From assembly GCA_028293545.1 (NCBI GenBank), contig JAQGOP010000032.1, forward strand, positions 62,001 through 126,000: a DNA stretch of 64,000 nt. Reading direction: 5' to 3'. Shown here piece after piece: positions 34,752 to 42,549 of this stretch (positions within the stretch are counted from its first letter, which is position 1; each line of letters starts with the position of its first letter). The notes beneath the pieces were generated by a model, which was not told the DNA's origin, did no database searches, and saw only the letters and a program-made list of their open reading frames with translations. The position numbers were made by a program, and so were the translations under genes. The stretch comes from Verrucomicrobiota bacterium (GTDB taxonomy: Bacteria; Verrucomicrobiota; Verrucomicrobiia; Opitutales; Opitutaceae).

Positions 34752-35152
34752 TCAAATCCAGCGCGCAGGTCACCGTCCGCTATGCCGAGACGGATATGAT
34801 GGGAATTGTCTACCACGCGAATTACCTGCCGTGGTTCGAAGTCGCGCGCACCCAGTTGCTGCGCGAACAGGGTTTTCCGTACCGCCAACTCGAGGCCGAT
34901 GGCTACCGCATCCCCGTGTTGGAAGTGGGAGCAAAATATTCCCGGCCCGCGGTCTACGACGACACGCTTACGATCCACGCGACGATCAGGGAAAAGCCGC
35001 TCCTCCGCATCCGGATCGAGTACGAAGTCCGCCGCGGCGACGAAATGCTCGCGACCGGCTTCAGCGTCCACGTCTTTTGCGATCTCAAAGGCCGCCCGAT
35101 CCGCCCGCCCGCGGCCTTCGCCGCGAAGATGGGCGAGATATTCAAGGCGTAG
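34748..35152 (+). CDS. Hot-dog acyl thioesterase (YbgC/4HBT family)
   Basis: A 134-aa single hot-dog domain. VRYAETDMMGIVYHANYLPWFE is the 4HBT/YbgC signature, with the catalytic Asp in TDMMG and the HANY motif, followed by EVARTQLLREQGFPY. It hydrolyses an acyl thioester (acyl-CoA or acyl-ACP) in the cytoplasm. The start ATG at 34748 overlaps the glycosyltransferase stop codon. Beside an ACP/KAS/dehydratase set it could release or edit the acyl chain. YbgC-type enzymes are also found with the Tol-Pal genes, but no tol or pal gene is nearby here. Confidence 0.88.
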   Translation: MIKSSAQVTVRYAETDMMGIVYHANYLPWFEVARTQLLREQGFPYRQLEADGYRIPVLEVGAKYSRPAVYDDTLTIHATIREKPLLRIRIEYEVRRGDEMLATGFSVHVFCDLKGRPIRPPAAFAAKMGEIFKA

Positions 35153-35167
35153 CGCCGACGTCTCCCC

Positions 35168-35193
35168 GAGGCGGGTCAGAGACCGCGCCCTAC
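35168..35193. repeat. Dispersed intergenic repeat, family R2, copy 2
   Basis: This segment matches 28702-28727 at 24 of 26 positions. The hairpin core here is GGTC-AGA-GACC. It lies just after the thioesterase stop codon, 47 nt before an R1 repeat in the same gap. Confidence 0.6.
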
Positions 35194-35239
35194 TGGAACC
35201 GGATCGGCTTTTTCTCGCAGGCGGAGCGGAGCGCGGGCT

Positions 35240-35269
35240 CGACGTCAGCAGGCAGGATGCCTGCGCTAC
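35240..35269. repeat. REP-like hairpin repeat, family R1
   Basis: These 30 nt are identical to the reverse complement of 4087-4116, including the GCAGGCA-GGA-TGCCTGC hairpin and the flanking CGACGTCA. The upstream 30 nt are also similar to the flank of that copy. It lies in the gap between the thioesterase and the convergent queG; its last four bases overlap the queG stop codon. Confidence 0.8.
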
Positions 35270-36384
35270 ACCCCGGCATCCGCGTACTCCTCGAGCACCG
35301 CGGCATCCGTTTCCTTCGCGCGACACTCCGCGAGCAATGCTTCCCCACCGAGTTTTTTCACGGCCCACACGGCGTGCGCGCGGACCATCGGCAACTCATG
35401 ACCGGCCAGTCGCACGAGCTGCGGCCGCAGCGCTTGGTCACCGGAATTTCCCGCCACGATGCACGCATTGCGGAGCAGTCCCCCGAGTTTCACGCGCTTG
35501 ATCGCGGTTTTTCGAAATACCTCCGCAAACCGCACCGGCGTGAGTTCCAGCAATTCCCGGAGCGATAACTCCGCGAGCTCGTGCCGCGAAGCCAGCAGCA
35601 TCTTCCGCCCCGCCTGCGCGAAACGGTTCCACGGGCAAACCTCGAGACAGACATCGCATCCGTAAATCCTCGCGCCAATCGCGGCGCGCAGCTCGCGGGG
35701 AATGATGCCCTTGTTCTCAATCGTCTGGTACGAAATGCAGCGACGCGCGTCGACTACGCCCGGACTTGGGAACGCGTCCGTCGGGCAGGCATCGAGGCAG
35801 CGCGTGCACTTGCCGCAAAGCAGGCCGATCGACGCATCGCTCGTTTTTTTCCGGATCGGTTCGTCGGGTTCCAGCACCACGCGCGTGAGGATCGACGCAA
35901 GGAACAGCCAGTTTCCGTGGCGGCGGGAGATCAGCATCGAGTTCTTCCCGACGAAACCCAGCCCGGCGCGCGCAGCCCAGCTCCGCTCCAGCACCGGGCC
36001 GGTGTCGACATAGTAGCGATAGTCCTCGGGCTTCGCGCCGTAGATTTCCTCGATCGCCTTCCCCGCCGCGACAAGCGCCGGCTTGATCGTGTCGTGGTAG
36101 TCCTCGTTCAACGCATAACGGGCCCATGTCGCTCCACCCTGCGGGAGTTTTCCGGGCCAGTAACTCACGCCCAGCATGATGACGCTCCGCACCTCCGCCA
36201 GGACCTGCTGCGGATCGAGCCGTTTGTCCGCAGTGCGTTCCATCCACTGCATTTCCCCCTGCATGCCCGCGGCGAGCCAAGGCCTCAGTCCTTCGCGTTC
36301 CAGCGGCGCCGCCGCGGCAAAGCGAACGTCGTCGAACCCCAGCGCCGACAATCGGCGGCGCAATTCCTCCCCGCGGTCATCCAT
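35266..36384 (-). CDS. queG: Epoxyqueuosine reductase
   Basis: Catalyses the last step of queuosine synthesis, reducing epoxyqueuosine in tRNA with a cobalamin and two 4Fe-4S clusters. The 372-aa protein has the two cluster motifs CGKCTRCLDACPTDAF and CDVCLEVCPWN. It also has SYWPG, RYALNEDYH, YVDTGPVLER and GFVGKNSMLI, which are QueG hallmarks. A HEAT-like C-terminal part (after about residue 290) contacts tRNA in known structures. The ATG at 36384 (MDDRGEEL) is preferred; it begins 2 nt after the aroK stop codon, so the two are co-transcribed. Confidence 0.95.
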   Translation of the reverse strand: MDDRGEELRRRLSALGFDDVRFAAAAPLEREGLRPWLAAGMQGEMQWMERTADKRLDPQQVLAEVRSVIMLGVSYWPGKLPQGGATWARYALNEDYHDTIKPALVAAGKAIEEIYGAKPEDYRYYVDTGPVLERSWAARAGLGFVGKNSMLISRRHGNWLFLASILTRVVLEPDEPIRKKTSDASIGLLCGKCTRCLDACPTDAFPSPGVVDARRCISYQTIENKGIIPRELRAAIGARIYGCDVCLEVCPWNRFAQAGRKMLLASRHELAELSLRELLELTPVRFAEVFRKTAIKRVKLGGLLRNACIVAGNSGDQALRPQLVRLAGHELPMVRAHAVWAVKKLGGEALLAECRAKETDAAVLEEYADAGV

Positions 36385-36386
36385 GG

Positions 36387-36941
36387 TCAAACGGTCCCGC
36401 CTGCGCGCCGCGCGAAATCCGCGGCTTCGCGCCGCCACGAACGGATCACGTGTGCGACAATGTCGTTCAACGGGCGCGAATCGGTGAGGATCACGGTGCC
36501 CGTGCGCTTGTAGATCGCCTCGCGCTCCGCATAGAGCGTGCGGATCCTCGCCTCCGGATCCGCGACTTCAAGCAGCGGCCGATGCCGGTTGCGCGAGGTC
36601 CGCTCGAGGATCGTTTCGATCGAGGCGTGCAGGCAGATGATCACGCCCTTGGTCTTGAGCATCTCGAGGATCCCGGGCTGCACCACCAACCCGCCGCCGC
36701 ATGCGACGAGCGTGCGGGCCGCCGGGTGGCCGCCGACGACGAACTCGCGCTCGCGTTCGCGGAACGCGGGCTCGCCTTCGCTGGCGAAAATTTCCGCGAT
36801 CGTCTTTCCCGTGAGGCGTTCGATCTCATGGTCGCTGTCGACCGCGAGGAATCCGAGCCGGTGCGCCACGGCGCGGCCCACGGTGCTTTTGCCCGTGCCC
36901 ATGAATCCCACGAGGTAGAGATTGACGTCCGCTGCGTTCAT
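36387..36941 (-). CDS. aroK: Shikimate kinase
   Basis: Phosphorylates shikimate with ATP in the chorismate pathway. The 184-aa P-loop protein has FMGTGKSTVGRAVA (Walker A), DSDHEIERLTG (the DxD shikimate-binding motif), FREREREFV, ACGGGLV (the GGG motif) and RNRHRPLLE (lid). The ATG at 36941 gives the normal 170-190 aa length. It is divergent from the threonine aldolase gene with only 29 nt between starts. An operon with queG is likely. Confidence 0.95.
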   Translation of the reverse strand: MNAADVNLYLVGFMGTGKSTVGRAVAHRLGFLAVDSDHEIERLTGKTIAEIFASEGEPAFREREREFVVGGHPAARTLVACGGGLVVQPGILEMLKTKGVIICLHASIETILERTSRNRHRPLLEVADPEARIRTLYAEREAIYKRTGTVILTDSRPLNDIVAHVIRSWRREAADFARRAGGTV

Positions 36942-36970
36942 CGCGTGCGCTGTCACGAAACGCCGCCCGC

Positions 36971-38056
36971 GTGGCGTTGCCAAACACCAAAATCATCATG
37001 ACCTCCCGCGCCGACTACACCTTCGCCAGCGACAACACCGCCGGCATCTGTCCCGAGGCCTGGGCGGCCCTCGCCGCGGCGAATTCCCACCGCGTCGCCA
37101 GCTACGGCAGCGATCCGTGGTCGGAGCGCGCAAAACAGCATTTCAACGCCGTCTTCGAAACCGCCTGCGACGTCTTCTTCGTCTTCAACGGCACTGCCTC
37201 CAATTCCCTCGCGCTCGCCGCGCTCTGTCGCAGCTACCACAGCATCCTCTGCCACGAGTCGTCGCATATCGAAGCCGACGAATGCGGGGCGCCGGAATTT
37301 TTCACCGGCGGCTCCAAGCTGATCCCGCTGCCCGGCGCCGGCTGCAAACTCCAGCCCGAGCTTGTCGCGTCCGCCCTGGTGCGCGGCCACGGTGTGCACT
37401 ACCCGAAGCCCGGCGCGATTTCGCTCACGCAGTCCACCGAATGGGGTACCGTGTACACGCCCGCTGAAATCCGCACGCTGGCCGACCTCGCGCACGCGCA
37501 CGGCCTGCATGTCCACATGGACGGCGCGCGTTTCGCCAACGCCAGCGCCGCGCTGAAGGAGCGCGGGGTCAGCCCCGCCGATTTCACCTGGCGCGCAGGC
37601 GTCGACGTCCTCTCTTTCGGCGGCACGAAAAACGGCATGCACACCACCGAGGCCGTCGTCTTCTTCAATCGCGACCTCGCGCGGGAATTCGAATACCGCG
37701 TCAAGCAAGGCGGGCAGCTCGCGTCAAAAATGCGTTTCGCCGCCGCCCAGTGGGACGCGATGCTCGGCAGCGGCGCGTGGCTGCGGCATGGGGCACGCGC
37801 CAACCACCGTGCGCGCCAACTCGCCGACGCCGTCAAGCAGGTCCCGGGCCTGAGCCTCGTCCTCGAGCCCGAGGTCAACGGCATCTTCGTCGAGATGCCT
37901 CCCGCCGTTTTCGCAGCGATGGAAGCGCGCGGCTGGCATTTCTATAAATTCATCGGTGAGCACGGCTACCGGTTGATGTGCGCGTGGGACACGACCGAGG
38001 AGGACGTCGCGACCTTCATCGCCGACCTCCGGGAAACCGTCGGCCGCGTTTCCTGA
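36971..38056 (+). CDS. Low-specificity threonine aldolase (beta-eliminating lyase family)
   Basis: A 361-aa PLP enzyme that splits threonine or allo-threonine to glycine and acetaldehyde. FASDNTAGICPEAW at the N-terminus, NGTASNSLALAALC, HESSHIEADECGAPEF, HMDGARFANA and LSFGGTKNG with the Schiff-base lysine are the family motifs. The length is normal. A second possible start, MTSRADY (Met10, at 36998), begins closer to the fold, so the true start may be there. No link with the neighbouring aroK is evident apart from the shared short divergent gap. Confidence 0.9.
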   Translation: MALPNTKIIMTSRADYTFASDNTAGICPEAWAALAAANSHRVASYGSDPWSERAKQHFNAVFETACDVFFVFNGTASNSLALAALCRSYHSILCHESSHIEADECGAPEFFTGGSKLIPLPGAGCKLQPELVASALVRGHGVHYPKPGAISLTQSTEWGTVYTPAEIRTLADLAHAHGLHVHMDGARFANASAALKERGVSPADFTWRAGVDVLSFGGTKNGMHTTEAVVFFNRDLAREFEYRVKQGGQLASKMRFAAAQWDAMLGSGAWLRHGARANHRARQLADAVKQVPGLSLVLEPEVNGIFVEMPPAVFAAMEARGWHFYKFIGEHGYRLMCAWDTTEEDVATFIADLRETVGRVS

Positions 38057-38133
38057 CCCGCCTCCGAATATAACGCCGCCGGACGTAACGCCGGTTTCGT
38101 GACCGGCTCCGGTGCGCACTACTAGTCAGACCC

Positions 38134-38160
38134 GAACGAGCCGGTCGGAAACGCGGCGCT
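38134..38160. repeat. Dispersed intergenic repeat, family R3
   Basis: This 27-nt segment matches the reverse complement of 26177-26203 at 25 of 27 positions. A related, weaker inverted copy (CCGGTTTCGTGACCGGCTC) lies at about 38091-38109, so the two form an imperfect inverted pair between convergent genes. Confidence 0.55.
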
Positions 38161-38168
38161 GCCACGTC

Positions 38169-38199
38169 AAAAAAAAGCCCCGGGAAAAATCCCGGGGCT
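38169..38199 (-). terminator. Rho-independent terminator of the FKBP gene
   Basis: On the minus strand there is a 10-bp perfect stem, AGCCCCGGGA-AAAA-TCCCGGGGCT seen from the plus strand (38176-38199), followed by a run of eight T residues. It lies 24 nt after the FKBP stop codon and is the right way round for that gene. Confidence 0.9.
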
Positions 38200-38222
38200 G
38201 AAATCCATCACTTGGCGTCGCG

Positions 38223-39059
38223 TTACTTCGCCGGCATCGGCGTCGGAGTCGCGGGCGGGGTCGCAGTCCCAGCGGCCGGGGCAGCGGGAGCGGGCGGCGT
38301 CGGCTTGATATCGAGGAGCTCGATTTCAAATACGAGCGTCGATGCCGGCGGGATGCCCGGGCGGCCGTCGTCGCCATAGGCGAGCTGCGGGGGGACGTAG
38401 AGCTTGATCTTGCCGCCCTTGGAAATCTTCTGGAGCCCCTCGGTCCAACCCGGGATGACCTGGTCGAGCGGGAATTCCACCGGCTCGCCGCGCGTCATGG
38501 AGTTGTCGAACTCAGTGCCGTTCGCGAGCAGGCCGCGGTAATGCGCGCGGACGGTTTCGCCGGGCTTCGGGGCCGGGCCTTCGCCGGGCTTGATGATTTC
38601 GAAGGCGAGGCCGCTCGGGGTGACCTGCACGCCGGGCTTTTTCTTGACCTCGGCCATGAACGCCGCGGTTTCCTGGAGGCCCTTGTCGCGGAGCTTCGTG
38701 ACGTACGTTTCCTGCTTGGCCGCCACGTAAGCCTGCACCTGCGGTCCGATCTGCTTGAGATCGTAGGGAGCGGACTTGCCTTCCACGGCGCCGCCGAAGC
38801 CGCGCATCACGGAGGCGACCTGGTCCTTCGTAAATTCGAAGGTGTCGGACTGGCTGTTCTTGCCCATGAACCAGCCGATCGTCTCCAGCACCTGCGCCTC
38901 GGTGAACGTGGCGGCAGGAGCGGCGGGCGCCGCTGCGGCGGCCGGGGGCGTCGCGGGGGCCGCGGCATCAGTTTTGCCGGGCAGCTTGATCTCCTGCGCC
39001 GTCACGGCGGAAACGCCGAACGCCAGCAAGGAAGGAATGAGGAGTGACTTGAGTTTCAT
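38223..39059 (-). CDS. Secreted FKBP-type peptidyl-prolyl isomerase
   Basis: A 278-aa protein with a signal peptide (MKLKSLLIPSLLAFGVSAVTAQ), then an Ala/Pro-rich linker (about 25-55). A helical dimerisation-type region (about 55-150) is followed by an FKBP domain with VRAHYRGLLANGTEFDNS, IPGWTEGLQ and YVPPQLAYGDDG. This matches the FkpA/Mip layout of periplasmic folding factors. The C-terminal tail is Ala/Pro/Thr-rich. The ATG at 39059 is chosen because it starts the signal peptide. It has its own terminator at 38169-38199 and a 148-nt divergent gap towards the next gene. Confidence 0.92.
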   Translation of the reverse strand: MKLKSLLIPSLLAFGVSAVTAQEIKLPGKTDAAAPATPPAAAAAPAAPAATFTEAQVLETIGWFMGKNSQSDTFEFTKDQVASVMRGFGGAVEGKSAPYDLKQIGPQVQAYVAAKQETYVTKLRDKGLQETAAFMAEVKKKPGVQVTPSGLAFEIIKPGEGPAPKPGETVRAHYRGLLANGTEFDNSMTRGEPVEFPLDQVIPGWTEGLQKISKGGKIKLYVPPQLAYGDDGRPGIPPASTLVFEIELLDIKPTPPAPAAPAAGTATPPATPTPMPAK

Positions 39060-39207
39060 GCGGTGGAGGAGTGTGCGATATGGAAACGGAGCCAGGCAGT
39101 TTGTGCCGGAAAGTTTTTGGATGTGCCAGCCGACCGGGGGGAATGCAACCAATTACTCCCCGCTTGTGTCCCCTTCCGCAAAGCCTCACACGTTGCCCTC
39201 TTTCCCC

Positions 39208-41115
39208 ATGAATCCCGATGTATTTTGGACCAGCTTGGACGGCCAGATCCTGACCGTAAAAAGCAAGGACGAGCGCACGGTTTCCCTCACCCTGGCATTC
39301 TGGCCGCGCAATCCTGCTGAATTCGAATTCCTCCAGAACCATCTCGAAGAACTGCACTTTACCGAACGCAGTTCGCTCGCCCGCATCGGCATCGAGATGC
39401 TCACCCATGGGAAGCCCCACCTCGCCGGCCACCAGGTCCAGCTGACCGCGGACGCTTTCATCTACGACTCCAGTTTTCCCAATTCGCCGTATTGGAAAAA
39501 ACTCCTCCGCCCCGGGTCCCCGGTGGGCCGCCTCTATTACGCTCCCGCTGCCGCCAAACTTTCCAGCGGCGAAATCTGGGACGCGATCAAGGGCAACCAT
39601 CTCAAGCTGCCCAACACGATCAGCATCGACTCGCGCGGCCGCGTTTTCCTCACGCCGCACCAAGTCAGCTACACGCTTTCGAACAAGCTCCAGCGAATCA
39701 ATTTCGAGCACATCGTCAGCGGCAACGCGGGACGTTCGTTCCTCGACAAGGCGCAGATCCGTCACGATGCCTCGCCGCTCACGATCCCGCCGCACTCCGG
39801 CATCCTCACGAGCTGCTCGATGTACCTGAAGGAGCACTTCGTCGTGCTCAACCAGGGCGAGGGAAATTTCGGCCTGCACACCAGTGCCGTGCTCCTCGAC
39901 CCGATCAAGACGTTCGGCACGAACATCATGCTCGAGATCTATAACACCGGCGACCAGCCCGTGGTGAACCCGATGGTGTCGGTCGATATTTTCCGCGCCC
40001 CGCCGTTTTCGGATCCCGAGGTCAAGACGCTCACGAAGCGGCGCCAGCGGCTGCTCTCCACGGCGACCCATCTCTTCAAGTGCCTCGACCAAAGCCCGCC
40101 GCACGACACGGCCCCCGCCAAGCCCAAGACCAAGATCATGGTCCGCGGCCAGAGCGGCACGATGGAGAATCGGAGCGTGTTCGTTCGCGCGAACGAGGAC
40201 CTGAAAAAATTCCTCGTCGGCGACGCGTGCCCGGTCGGCAGCCGCACCATGATCCAGGCGCTCGACAATGCCGCCGCCGACGCCGACACGCTGATCATCG
40301 ATTACTTTCCCGACCTGCTCGAGCACATCGAGCTCATCACGCGCATCGGCGACGTGCGCCTGAAGCGCGTCATTTTCCGCCGCGCCTCCCGCACCCACGG
40401 TTATTTCCTCTCGAGCAACGCCCACGCGCGCCTCGATACCTTCGATGCGATCGGCGTGAAGGTGTATTGGTACGACGAAATCACGAAGGATCTCTACATT
40501 CACACGTACAAGAAAGAGCACGGCTTTTTCGTGCGTGAGGAAAAAGCCCGGATGTTCCAGGAAACCACGATCATCGCGTTCTACGGCTCCGCGGTCGGCA
40601 TCGAGCAGGCCGACACCGAGCGGATCACGCGCCTCGTCGAGCAGCTCACCGGTTTCATCGGGCCCAATGTCGGCGTCCTCACCGGCGGCGGCGGCGGCGT
40701 GATGCGCCTCGCGACCGACCAGGCCCGCAGCAAGGGCGCGCTGACCGGCGCGTGCTTCCTCGAACTCGAAGCGCAGCCGCCGGAACTCGGCGTGGATTTC
40801 TTCAACACGTTCCAGGAAAGCTCGCGTCACTTCCGCCAAAAATGGTTCGAAGCCGCGGATTTCTGCATCTTCAACGTCGGCGGCGTGGGCACCCTGGAGG
40901 AGATCGGCATCGAGCTGTGCAACCTCAAGCTGGGGATCCGTCCGCGCGTCCCGTATGTGTTCTTCAACGCGAAATTCTGGGGCGACCTGCGCCGCCAGAT
41001 CCGCGCCATGATCAACACGAAACGCGCGCCGGCCTGGATCGCGGACTACATCCTCTTCACCGACGACCCCGACGAAGTCGTGGCGTTTTACCGGAAGAAG
41101 CTGCAGGTGCTCTGA
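39208..41115 (+). CDS. Large protein with C-terminal LOG-like Rossmann domain and unknown N-terminal region
   Basis: A 635-aa protein I cannot assign to a known full-length family. The last 200 residues resemble the LOG/'lysine decarboxylase' family: VGVLTGGGGGVMRLATDQA, then FNVGGVGTLEEIGIEL in the place of PGGxGTxxE, with Val in place of Pro. Residues 1-430 have no family I recognise. They include RGRVFLTPHQVSYTLSNK, ILTSCSMYLKEHFVVL and a mixed alpha/beta stretch DTLIIDYFPDLLEHIELI. No signal peptide or membrane helix is seen, so it should be cytoplasmic. LOG proteins cleave nucleoside monophosphates to the free base; whether this one does is unknown. Start ATG 39208 removes an antisense extension. 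Confidence 0.75.
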   Translation: MNPDVFWTSLDGQILTVKSKDERTVSLTLAFWPRNPAEFEFLQNHLEELHFTERSSLARIGIEMLTHGKPHLAGHQVQLTADAFIYDSSFPNSPYWKKLLRPGSPVGRLYYAPAAAKLSSGEIWDAIKGNHLKLPNTISIDSRGRVFLTPHQVSYTLSNKLQRINFEHIVSGNAGRSFLDKAQIRHDASPLTIPPHSGILTSCSMYLKEHFVVLNQGEGNFGLHTSAVLLDPIKTFGTNIMLEIYNTGDQPVVNPMVSVDIFRAPPFSDPEVKTLTKRRQRLLSTATHLFKCLDQSPPHDTAPAKPKTKIMVRGQSGTMENRSVFVRANEDLKKFLVGDACPVGSRTMIQALDNAAADADTLIIDYFPDLLEHIELITRIGDVRLKRVIFRRASRTHGYFLSSNAHARLDTFDAIGVKVYWYDEITKDLYIHTYKKEHGFFVREEKARMFQETTIIAFYGSAVGIEQADTERITRLVEQLTGFIGPNVGVLTGGGGGVMRLATDQARSKGALTGACFLELEAQPPELGVDFFNTFQESSRHFRQKWFEAADFCIFNVGGVGTLEEIGIELCNLKLGIRPRVPYVFFNAKFWGDLRRQIRAMINTKRAPAWIADYILFTDDPDEVVAFYRKKLQVL

Positions 41116-41196
41116 GTTGACGCGCGGCGACCGGGCGCGCGGCCGACGTTATTCGCGGACCGGCGAAACGGCGGACCCAGCGGTCCCGTCCTGCCC

Positions 41197-42549
41197 ATGA
41201 CGCGCTTGTTTGCGCCGGAGCTTGCCCGCGCCTGCCGTGGCTCCCAAGTTTTTCGCGTGGCTTCCTCCGCACTTCCTCGCTCCATCCTCGTCGTAGGTTC
41301 CGGTGGGCGCGAACACACCCTGGTCCGCTCGCTCCTCGCCTCGCCCGGCAAACCCCGCGTGATCTGCGCGCCGGGCAATGCCGGCATCGCCCAGGAAGTT
41401 CCCTGCGCCAACGTCGCCGTCGATAACGTCGCCGGGCTCGTTGCGCTGGCCAAAAAGGAACAGGTGGAATTTGTCGTCGTCGGCCCCGAAATTCCATTGT
41501 CCCTCGGGTTGTCGGACCAACTGATCGCCGCGAAAATTCCCGTCTACGGCCCGACGGCCGACGGCGCGCGCCTCGAGGCTTCGAAAACCTTCACGAAACA
41601 AATCCTGCTGAAATACAAGATCCCCACGGCCGCGGCGGGATTCTTCAGCAAGCTCGAACCTGCCCTCGCCTACCTGCGCACGCGCCAGGTTCCCATCGTA
41701 ATCAAGGCCGACGGGCTCGCCGCCGGCAAAGGCGTGGTCGTCGCGCAGACGCGAGGCGAAGCCGAGGCCGCTGTCCGCGAAATGCTCGACGGCGAGAGGT
41801 TCGGCGCCGCGGGCAAACAGCTCCTGATCGAGGACTGCCTTTACGGCGAGGAAACCTCGATCCTCGTGGTCGTCTCGGGGCGCGATTACGTGATCCTTCC
41901 GACCTCGCAGGATCACAAGCGCGTGGGCGATGGCGACACCGGCCCGAACACCGGCGGCATGGGAACATATTCGCCGGCCGAGGTGGTCACGCCCGCACTG
42001 CTCGCACGCATCGACCGCGAGATCGTCAATCCCTCCGTCAATGCGATCGCCGACGAAGGCATCGCGTTCTGCGGCACCCTTTTCATCGGCATCATGCTCA
42101 CCGCATCGGGCCCCAGCGTGATCGAGTACAACACGCGTTTCGGCGACCCCGAGACCCAGGTGGTCCTTCCCCGCCTGGAGACCGACCTGCTCGCTCTCCT
42201 CTGGGCCGCCGCCTCGGGCGAACTCGCGGGCTTCCAGCTCGCGGTCCGTCCGCAACATGCGCTCTGCGTGGTCATCGCCGCGAAGGGCTATCCCGACACT
42301 TACCTCAAGGGCGACGTGATCAACTTTCCCACTTCGCTGCCTCCCGGCGTTACCATCTACCACGCCGGCACCGCCAGGAATGCCGCCGGCCAGATCGTCA
42401 CCAACGGCGGCCGCGTGCTCGGCGTCACTGCCTTGGCCGCAACGTTGCCCCAGGCCGCTTCCGCCGCCTACGCCGCGTGCGACGCGCTGCACTGCGCGAG
42501 CAAATATTTTCGCCGCGACATCGGCGCGCGTCAGCTCAATCGCCGATGA
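41197..42549 (+). CDS. purD: Phosphoribosylamine-glycine ligase
   Basis: Second step of purine synthesis: joins glycine to phosphoribosylamine with ATP. The 450-aa frame has ILVVGSGGREHTLVRSL, the ATP-grasp blocks PIVIKADGLAAGKGVVVA and YGEETSILVVVSGRDY, QDHKRVGDGDTGPNTGGMGTYSP, and EYNTRFGDPETQ. Length and motifs are standard. The ATG at 41197 leaves a 29-residue leader before the Rossmann part; a GTG at 41257 would give a more typical N-terminus, so the start is uncertain. It overlaps the next gene by the 4-nt ATGA. Confidence 0.94.
   Translation: MTRLFAPELARACRGSQVFRVASSALPRSILVVGSGGREHTLVRSLLASPGKPRVICAPGNAGIAQEVPCANVAVDNVAGLVALAKKEQVEFVVVGPEIPLSLGLSDQLIAAKIPVYGPTADGARLEASKTFTKQILLKYKIPTAAAGFFSKLEPALAYLRTRQVPIVIKADGLAAGKGVVVAQTRGEAEAAVREMLDGERFGAAGKQLLIEDCLYGEETSILVVVSGRDYVILPTSQDHKRVGDGDTGPNTGGMGTYSPAEVVTPALLARIDREIVNPSVNAIADEGIAFCGTLFIGIMLTASGPSVIEYNTRFGDPETQVVLPRLETDLLALLWAAASGELAGFQLAVRPQHALCVVIAAKGYPDTYLKGDVINFPTSLPPGVTIYHAGTARNAAGQIVTNGGRVLGVTALAATLPQAASAAYAACDALHCASKYFRRDIGARQLNRR

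Noticed and set aside
24977..35152. The locus as an aryl polyene cluster
   Set aside because: Only one ketosynthase; no ammonia lyase, AMP ligase, acyltransferase or MMPL transporter. The alpha-oxoamine synthase and the lipid glycosyltransferases do not belong to such clusters.
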